Assembly (NCBI GenBank): GCA_964644555.1
Contig: CAZXWI010000051.1
Location: 1 to 11,093, forward strand
Source of the DNA: RUG14186 sp964644555
Lineage (GTDB): Bacteria > Bacillota > Clostridia > Eubacteriales > Anaerofustaceae
Length of the DNA stretch: 11,093 nucleotides
Direction of reading: 5' to 3'
The notes under the pieces were generated by a model. That model had not been told where the DNA came from and did no database searches. It worked only from the letters and a program-made list of their open reading frames with translations. Of this stretch, positions 7,998-11,093 are shown piece after piece; positions within the stretch are counted from its first letter, which is position 1, and every line of letters begins with the position of its first letter. The position numbers and the translations under genes are program-made.

Positions 7998-9203
7998 TTA
8001 TAATTTTATCTTTCTTATTACTTCAGCACAATGTTCTTCGTCGAACACTACGGGAACCGGATATATCGGGTTTGCTTCGGCTAGCGCCCATTGCACCATT
8101 TGAGGAATGTCCTCGTCTTTTATAAAGTCGAAACCTGATGGGATATTCATTCTTTGATTCATTGCTCTGATTTCATTTATGAAAGCTTTTGCCTTTTCTT
8201 CGTTGGTGCCGTCTTGAGCTACTCCTGTGATTTCGGCAAGGTGGGCGAGTTTGTCATAAACTTTTGCTCCGTAATCTTCCAAAACGATTGGCAGAATTAC
8301 TGCATTTGCCAAGCCGTGAGGAGTGTTGTAAAGTCCGCCTAAAGTGTGAGCAATTGCATGCACATTTCCGACTCCTGCTCTGGTGAATGCGAAACCTGCT
8401 TTGAATGATGCTATAAGCATATTTGTTCTTGCATTGATGTCATTTCCGTCATTGTATGCTTTTTCCAAGTTTTCGAAAATCATTTTTGTGGCATCTTCGG
8501 CATATTGAAGGCTTTCTTTTGTGTTGTATGTCCAGCAAAGATAGGCTTCTATGGCGTGGGTCAGAGCATCCATGCCCGTGGTTGATGTAATATGTGGCGG
8601 AAGTGCCAAGGTTATTTCAGGATCAAGAACCGCATACAGCGGAATAAGGTGAAGATCCATTACTGCGTATTTGTGGTGAGTTGATTTATCCGTAATTATT
8701 GCGGCAATGGTCGTTTCACTGCCCGTGCCTGCCGTTGTGGGTACGGCAATGAAAGGCGGTATTTTCTTATATACTTTTAAAAGGCCTCCGAGCTGATTGA
8801 TGTTTTTCTTCGGAAATGCCACAAGAGCTCCTGCTCCTTTTGCCGCATCCATTGCAGAACCGCCGCCTATGGCAATTATGCCGTCGCAGTTTTGGCTTAG
8901 ATATTGAGTCTTGATTTTATCAACGGTTTCGGTTGATGGGTTGGGTTCAACATCGCTGTAAAGGGAATATTCTATATTTGCATTTTTTAATACATCGATG
9001 ATTTTCGGTGCAACACCTGCACTCATAAGCCCCGGGTCGGTAACTACCATAGGCTTTTTCATGTTGCATTTTTCAACTAGTTCGGGGATTTTATTTATAC
9101 TGCCTGCCCCCTCCACTCTTTCGGCTTTTCGCCATTTTAAGCATCTCGCACCGATATTAAACACAGCTTGAAATGTTCGATAATAAGCTTTTTTAATTCC
9201 CAT
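7998..9203 (-). CDS. Iron-containing (group III) alcohol dehydrogenase
   Basis: This 401-aa enzyme interconverts an alcohol and aldehyde/ketone with NAD(P)(H). The nucleotide-binding G-G-G-S-A-M-D-A-A-K lies at 113-122. Metal ligands match FucO-type enzymes: D212 and H216 in G-M-D-A-L-T-H, H282, and H296 in Y-N-T-P-H-G-L-A-N. The basic/aromatic N-terminal stretch (about 1-30) resembles a clostridial subgroup. GGAGGT (9211-9216) is 7 nt upstream of ATG, and a promoter sits at 9243-9272. As the first gene of the operon with the ferredoxin and AOR, it probably supplies or consumes the aldehyde handled by AOR. The native alcohol is not evident. Confidence 0.93.
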   Translation of the reverse strand: MGIKKAYYRTFQAVFNIGARCLKWRKAERVEGAGSINKIPELVEKCNMKKPMVVTDPGLMSAGVAPKIIDVLKNANIEYSLYSDVEPNPSTETVDKIKTQYLSQNCDGIIAIGGGSAMDAAKGAGALVAFPKKNINQLGGLLKVYKKIPPFIAVPTTAGTGSETTIAAIITDKSTHHKYAVMDLHLIPLYAVLDPEITLALPPHITSTTGMDALTHAIEAYLCWTYNTKESLQYAEDATKMIFENLEKAYNDGNDINARTNMLIASFKAGFAFTRAGVGNVHAIAHTLGGLYNTPHGLANAVILPIVLEDYGAKVYDKLAHLAEITGVAQDGTNEEKAKAFINEIRAMNQRMNIPSGFDFIKDEDIPQMVQWALAEANPIYPVPVVFDEEHCAEVIRKIKL

Positions 9204-9242
9204 AATAAGTACCTCCGAAATGTAAATTATATCTGTACTTAT

Positions 9243-9272
9243 ATTTTAACATATTCAAATTTGTGCTGTCAT
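9243..9272 (-). promoter_or_regulatory. Candidate promoter for the ADH-ferredoxin-AOR-MoaD operon
   Basis: On the minus strand ATGACA (9267-9272) and TAAAAT (9243-9248) are spaced by 18 nt, each one mismatch from the sigma-A consensus. A closer TATAAT at 9226-9231 lacks a good -35 and would leave almost no leader before the ribosome site, so the upstream pair is preferred. Confidence 0.5.
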
Positions 9273-9326
9273 GTGAAAAATTCGTGTTGATTAATATTAT
9301 TCGTTTAAATTAGTTTAAAACCTACT

Positions 9327-9362
9327 CAATATTAAATAAAATGCTTCTTTTGTTTAATATTG
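9327..9362. repeat. AT-rich inverted repeat between the peptidase and ADH genes
   Basis: Bases 9327-9341 pair with 9348-9362 over 15 positions (one G-U on the plus strand) around the loop TGCTTC. It lies 32 nt after the stop of the minus-strand peptidase gene, upstream of the ADH promoter. There is no clean T tract, so it may be a weak terminator or mRNA 3' end, or an operator-like palindrome. Confidence 0.5.
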
Positions 9363-9394
9363 TAAAGAATTTCAGATAAATAGCTTATTATTCA

Positions 9395-10057
9395 TTATAT
9401 CATATCCATTATTGCACCTGATTGTCGCATTGTATTGCGGATAAGTTTGTAGTTTGGAATGAGTCTTTCGACTTCCGCCCAAAATTTAGTGGAATGGTCT
9501 TTATGTTTGGTGTGGCACAATTCGTGTATTATTATGTATTTGATGCACTCTTTATCGTACAGCATAAGCCTGTAGGAATAATTGATATTGTTTTTGCTGC
9601 TGCACGAGCCGAAGCGGGTTTTTGCAGATGTTATTTTTACGCTGTTGTATTTAAATCCTGCAATATCGGCATATTCTTTTGTAAGCTTGGGAAGTATTTC
9701 TTTTGCTTTGGTTTTATACCAAGAGCGTATTTCATTAACTGCATCTTTATTTTGAGGTATACATAGAGTTTCCCCGATGAGTTCGGTTTTTTTAGTGTTT
9801 GTGATTTTTACGGTTAAAGTATGCCCTAAGTACAAAATTTGTTCATTATCTGTTCCTTGAATTGGCGGAAAAGCCGAGTGAATGGATTGCTGTTTTTGTA
9901 TTGTTTTTATTATCCATTCTTGGTTCTTCTTAACAAAGTCGGAAATTATTTGATTAGGCATGAATTTCGGTGCTCGTATGATTAAAGTTCCTTGTTTATC
10001 TATACTTAAACTTAATGTTTTTCTGTTTGTGCGAATAATTTTATACTCTATGTTCAT
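9395..10057 (-). CDS. YgjP-like M48-type zinc metallopeptidase domain protein
   Basis: This 220-aa protein belongs to the YgjP/DUF45 family of gluzincin-like metalloproteins of uncertain substrate. The zinc site is H178-E-L-C-H182, and H188 in K-D-H-S-T-K-F-W is the likely third ligand. The preceding R-F-G-S-C-S-S-K (148-155) plus N-Y-S-Y-R-L-M is the other family hallmark. There is no signal peptide, so it is cytoplasmic. No Shine-Dalgarno sequence is visible before ATG 10057. A good promoter immediately upstream suggests a leaderless or nearly leaderless transcript. It is monocistronic and divergent from hsp20; no functional link to either neighbour is shown. Confidence 0.85.
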   Translation of the reverse strand: MNIEYKIIRTNRKTLSLSIDKQGTLIIRAPKFMPNQIISDFVKKNQEWIIKTIQKQQSIHSAFPPIQGTDNEQILYLGHTLTVKITNTKKTELIGETLCIPQNKDAVNEIRSWYKTKAKEILPKLTKEYADIAGFKYNSVKITSAKTRFGSCSSKNNINYSYRLMLYDKECIKYIIIHELCHTKHKDHSTKFWAEVERLIPNYKLIRNTMRQSGAIMDMI

Positions 10058-10061
10058 AATA

Positions 10062-10092
10062 ATTATAGTAACACAATTACAGACTCTATCAA
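10062..10092 (-). promoter_or_regulatory. Promoter of the YgjP-like gene, very close to its start codon
   Basis: On the minus strand TTGATA (10087-10092) and a perfect TATAAT (10062-10067) are separated by 19 nt. The -10 box ends 4 nt before ATG at 10057, so transcription should begin at or next to the A of the start codon. Confidence 0.6.
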
Positions 10093-10129
10093 AACAAAAC
10101 GTGTGTTTAATATTAAGGATGGATTAAAA

Positions 10130-10156
10130 TTAGCACTCACTTATTGACAGTGCTGA
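10130..10156 (+). promoter_or_regulatory. CIRCE operator (HrcA-binding site), degenerate right arm
   Basis: TTAGCACTC at 10130-10138, a 9-nt spacer, then CAGTGCTGA at 10148-10156. The canonical right arm is GAGTGCTAA, so the left arm is perfect and the right has two changes. The site overlaps the -35 box of hsp20. HrcA repression at normal temperature, relieved on heat shock, is the expected effect. Confidence 0.9.
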
Positions 10157-10171
10157 TAATTTTGCTATAAT
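10144..10171 (+). promoter_or_regulatory. Sigma-A promoter of hsp20
   Basis: A perfect TTGACA (10144-10149) and an extended -10 TGCTATAAT (TATAAT at 10166-10171) are separated by 16 nt. The -35 box straddles the CIRCE spacer and right arm. This predicts a start near 10178. Confidence 0.9.
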
Positions 10172-10217
10172 GTAGACATAAAAAGAAAAACAAATATACA
10201 TATTGGAGGTAGATGAT

Positions 10218-10676
10218 ATGTTTAATAAAGATTATTTTGATTTTGATTTGTTTGATGATGTTTTCGATCCGTTTTTTGCACCGAGAAAAGCTCGTTCGAG
10301 CCGCAGCTTGCAGTCCCCGAATGCTAACCTTATAACAAGAGATGCTTATATGATGAAAACCGATATAGAAAAAACCGAAAACGGGTATGAAATGAGCATG
10401 GATCTTCCGGGCTTTGATAAAAATGATATATCAGTTGAAACCAAAAACGGTTATCTTACAATCAGTGCCACAAAATCGGAAAGCAACGAACAAACGGATA
10501 AAGACGGCAAGAACTTTATCCACAAAGAGAGATTTTACGGAAAAACATCCAGAAGCTTTTACATCGGCAGCGGTGTAAATCAAAACGATATCAAAGCTTC
10601 GTATACCGACGGTGTATTAAAACTTATTATCCCCGAAGCTGAAGCAGAACAGAAAAAGATGATCAGCATAGAATAA
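10218..10676 (+). CDS. hsp20: Small heat shock protein, Hsp20/alpha-crystallin family
   Basis: This ATP-independent holdase chaperone is 152 aa. It has an acidic, Phe-rich N-terminal arm (about 1-40, with D-Y-F-D-F-D and D-P-F-F), an alpha-crystallin domain (about 43-140) with M-D-L-P-G-F near 61-66 and the closing motif A-S-Y-T-D-G-V-L-K-L near 127-136, and a C-terminal I-S-I (149-151) that mediates oligomer contacts. ATG 10218 is preferred because GGAGG (10205-10209) is 8 nt before it. An in-frame TTG at 10203 lies upstream of that ribosome site. Control is through the CIRCE element and strong promoter upstream, and a terminator follows. Confidence 0.94.
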   Translation: MFNKDYFDFDLFDDVFDPFFAPRKARSSRSLQSPNANLITRDAYMMKTDIEKTENGYEMSMDLPGFDKNDISVETKNGYLTISATKSESNEQTDKDGKNFIHKERFYGKTSRSFYIGSGVNQNDIKASYTDGVLKLIIPEAEAEQKKMISIE

Positions 10677-10706
10677 TTTCTTTATAATAATTACCCTTCT
10701 TATTTT

Positions 10707-10739
10707 AGGCAGTGCATCGAAAAGACGCACTGCCTTTTT
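10707..10739 (+). terminator. Intrinsic terminator after hsp20
   Basis: AGGCAGTGC (10707-10715) pairs with GCACTGCCT (10727-10735) around an 11-nt loop and leads into a T tract at 10735-10739. Confidence 0.9.
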
Positions 10740-10810
10740 AATATCACACTTTTTTTATGCAAACTGCGTTTGCGGATATATGTGAGGTATCCCCATATAT
10801 AAATTGCAAT
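10740..10810. other. AT-rich stretch with two small palindromes, no gene seen
   Basis: The only structure is GCAAAC/GTTTGC (10759-10764 with 10768-10773) and ATATATG/CATATAT (10776-10782 with 10794-10800). Neither is followed by a T tract on the relevant strand. No convincing coding sequence or promoter is visible. Confidence 0.5.
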
Positions 10811-10868
10811 AAAAAAGCAGATATCAAACTGCATTTTTACAAAACAATGGTCGGAGTGAGAGGATTCG
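10811..10868 (-). repeat. Partial duplicate of the tRNA-Pro 3' end and terminator (copy A)
   Basis: This 58-bp stretch matches 10979-11036 at an offset of 168 bp with two differences (10828 and 10845). It holds CCA, the 3' acceptor strand, the 3' T-stem strand and part of the T-loop (10848-10868), then the downstream spacer and terminator hairpin. The match stops abruptly in the T-loop, so no functional tRNA is present. One substitution breaks the terminator stem, indicating decay. Confidence 0.9.
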
Positions 10869-10956
10869 GCTCGCTGTGCCTTTGGCACTGTGCAATTTCG
10901 TTGCATCTCGTATTGAAAGCGCTCACCTTCGTTCGCTGATATGTCGGTTCGAATCC
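10862..10956. repeat. Interrupting segment with tRNA-like inverted ends
   Basis: A segment of about 95 bp, visibly GC-richer than its flanks, is bounded by GGATTCG (10862-10868) and its exact reverse complement CGAATCC (10950-10956). Inside are GTGCC/GGCAC (10876-10880 with 10884-10888) and TGCAA/TTGCA (10891-10895 with 10901-10905). The right end, GGTTCGAATCC (10946-10956), reads as a tRNA T-arm on the plus strand, opposite to the real tRNA. It contains no plausible gene. It may be a small mobile or repetitive palindromic element, or the junction of a tRNA-linked recombination event. Confidence 0.55.
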
Positions 10957-10976
10957 AACAAAGTTTTTGTGAAATT

Positions 10977-11000
10977 AAAAAAAAGCAGATATCAATCTGC
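10977..11000 (-). terminator. Terminator of tRNA-Pro
   Basis: On the minus strand GCAGAT and ATCTGC (10985-11000) form a 6-bp stem with loop TGAT, followed by eight T (10984 down to 10977). It begins 15 nt after the tRNA CCA. Confidence 0.85.
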
Positions 11001-11015
11001 ATTTTTACAAAATAA

Positions 11016-11092
11016 TGGTCGGAGTGAGAGGATTCGAACCTCCGGCCCCTTGAACCCCATTCAAGTACTCTACCAAACTGAGCCACACCCCG
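11016..11092 (-). tRNA. tRNA-Pro (anticodon GGG)
   Basis: The 77-nt cloverleaf can be drawn fully. The acceptor stem pairs CGGGGTG with CACTCCG (one G-U). The D-arm is GCTC...GAGT with a 9-nt loop. The anticodon stem CTTGA/TCAAG has loop ATGGGGT with anticodon GGG. The variable loop is GGGCC. The T-stem GGAGG/CCTCT has loop TTCGAAT. A73 and an encoded CCA (11016-11018) follow. It reads Pro CCC/CCU codons. The 5' end lies one base from the window edge, so its promoter or any upstream tRNA genes are not visible. Its 3' end is duplicated 168 bp away. Confidence 0.95.
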
Positions 11093-11093
11093 A

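Noticed and set aside
10848..10868. Second functional tRNA gene in copy A
   Set aside because: Only the 3' strand of the acceptor and T-stems is present. There is no anticodon arm or D-arm, and sequence identity ends inside the T-loop.
10811..11036. CRISPR array
   Set aside because: There are only two copies of one long repeat, and it is explained by the tRNA 3' end. There are no regularly spaced short repeats or cas genes.
10700..11086. A 128-codon open frame on the minus strand across the tRNA region
   Set aside because: It runs through tRNA-Pro, both copies of its terminator and the inverted-repeat segment, and it ends inside the hsp20 terminator region. Its peptide contains direct translations of tRNA sequence and it has no ribosome site.

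Overview
The window is a low-GC, tightly packed bacterial segment that looks like a Firmicutes (Clostridia/Eubacteriales-type) chromosome. Evidence is the AAGGAGG-type ribosome binding sites, TTG starts, a Clostridia-style pst-phoU-phoP-phoR order, a pyrR attenuator leader, a CIRCE-controlled small heat shock gene and a tungsten-enzyme cluster. The genus cannot be named from the sequence alone.

Layout: (i) 1-3055, plus strand: the last codons of pstB, then phoU, phoP and phoR, packed with 1-3 nt gaps or overlaps and closed by a terminator at 3083-3114. This is the phosphate-sensing end of a Pst/Pho operon. (ii) 3189-5268, plus strand: a strong promoter, a leader with three mutually exclusive hairpins (anti-antiterminator, antiterminator, terminator), then pyrR and a uracil-permease gene. 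This is a pyrimidine salvage/uptake operon under attenuation. A long two-way terminator (5303-5364) separates it from the convergent operon that follows. (iii) 9203 down to 5383, minus strand: iron-type alcohol dehydrogenase, a four-cluster ferredoxin, a tungstopterin aldehyde:ferredoxin oxidoreductase (AOR) and a MoaD-like sulfur carrier with a C-terminal CGGG. Together these form a plausible alcohol-aldehyde-carboxylate module whose electrons move through the iron-sulfur protein. (iv) 10057 down to 9395, minus strand: a YgjP-like zinc metallopeptidase that appears to have a leaderless or nearly leaderless transcript. (v) 10130-10739, plus strand: a CIRCE operator overlapping the promoter of an hsp20 gene, and its terminator. 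(vi) 10740-11093: a minus-strand tRNA-Pro(GGG) with encoded CCA and terminator, plus a 168-bp-offset partial copy of the tRNA 3' end and terminator. The copy is interrupted in the T-loop by a GC-richer segment with inverted ends.

The genes are mostly recognisable families. The parts most worth a second look are the tRNA-derived partial repeat, the pyrR leader (pyr-attenuator architecture without the usual PyrR loop sequence), the ADH/ferredoxin/AOR/sulfur-carrier operon and the -35 box embedded in a degenerate CIRCE.
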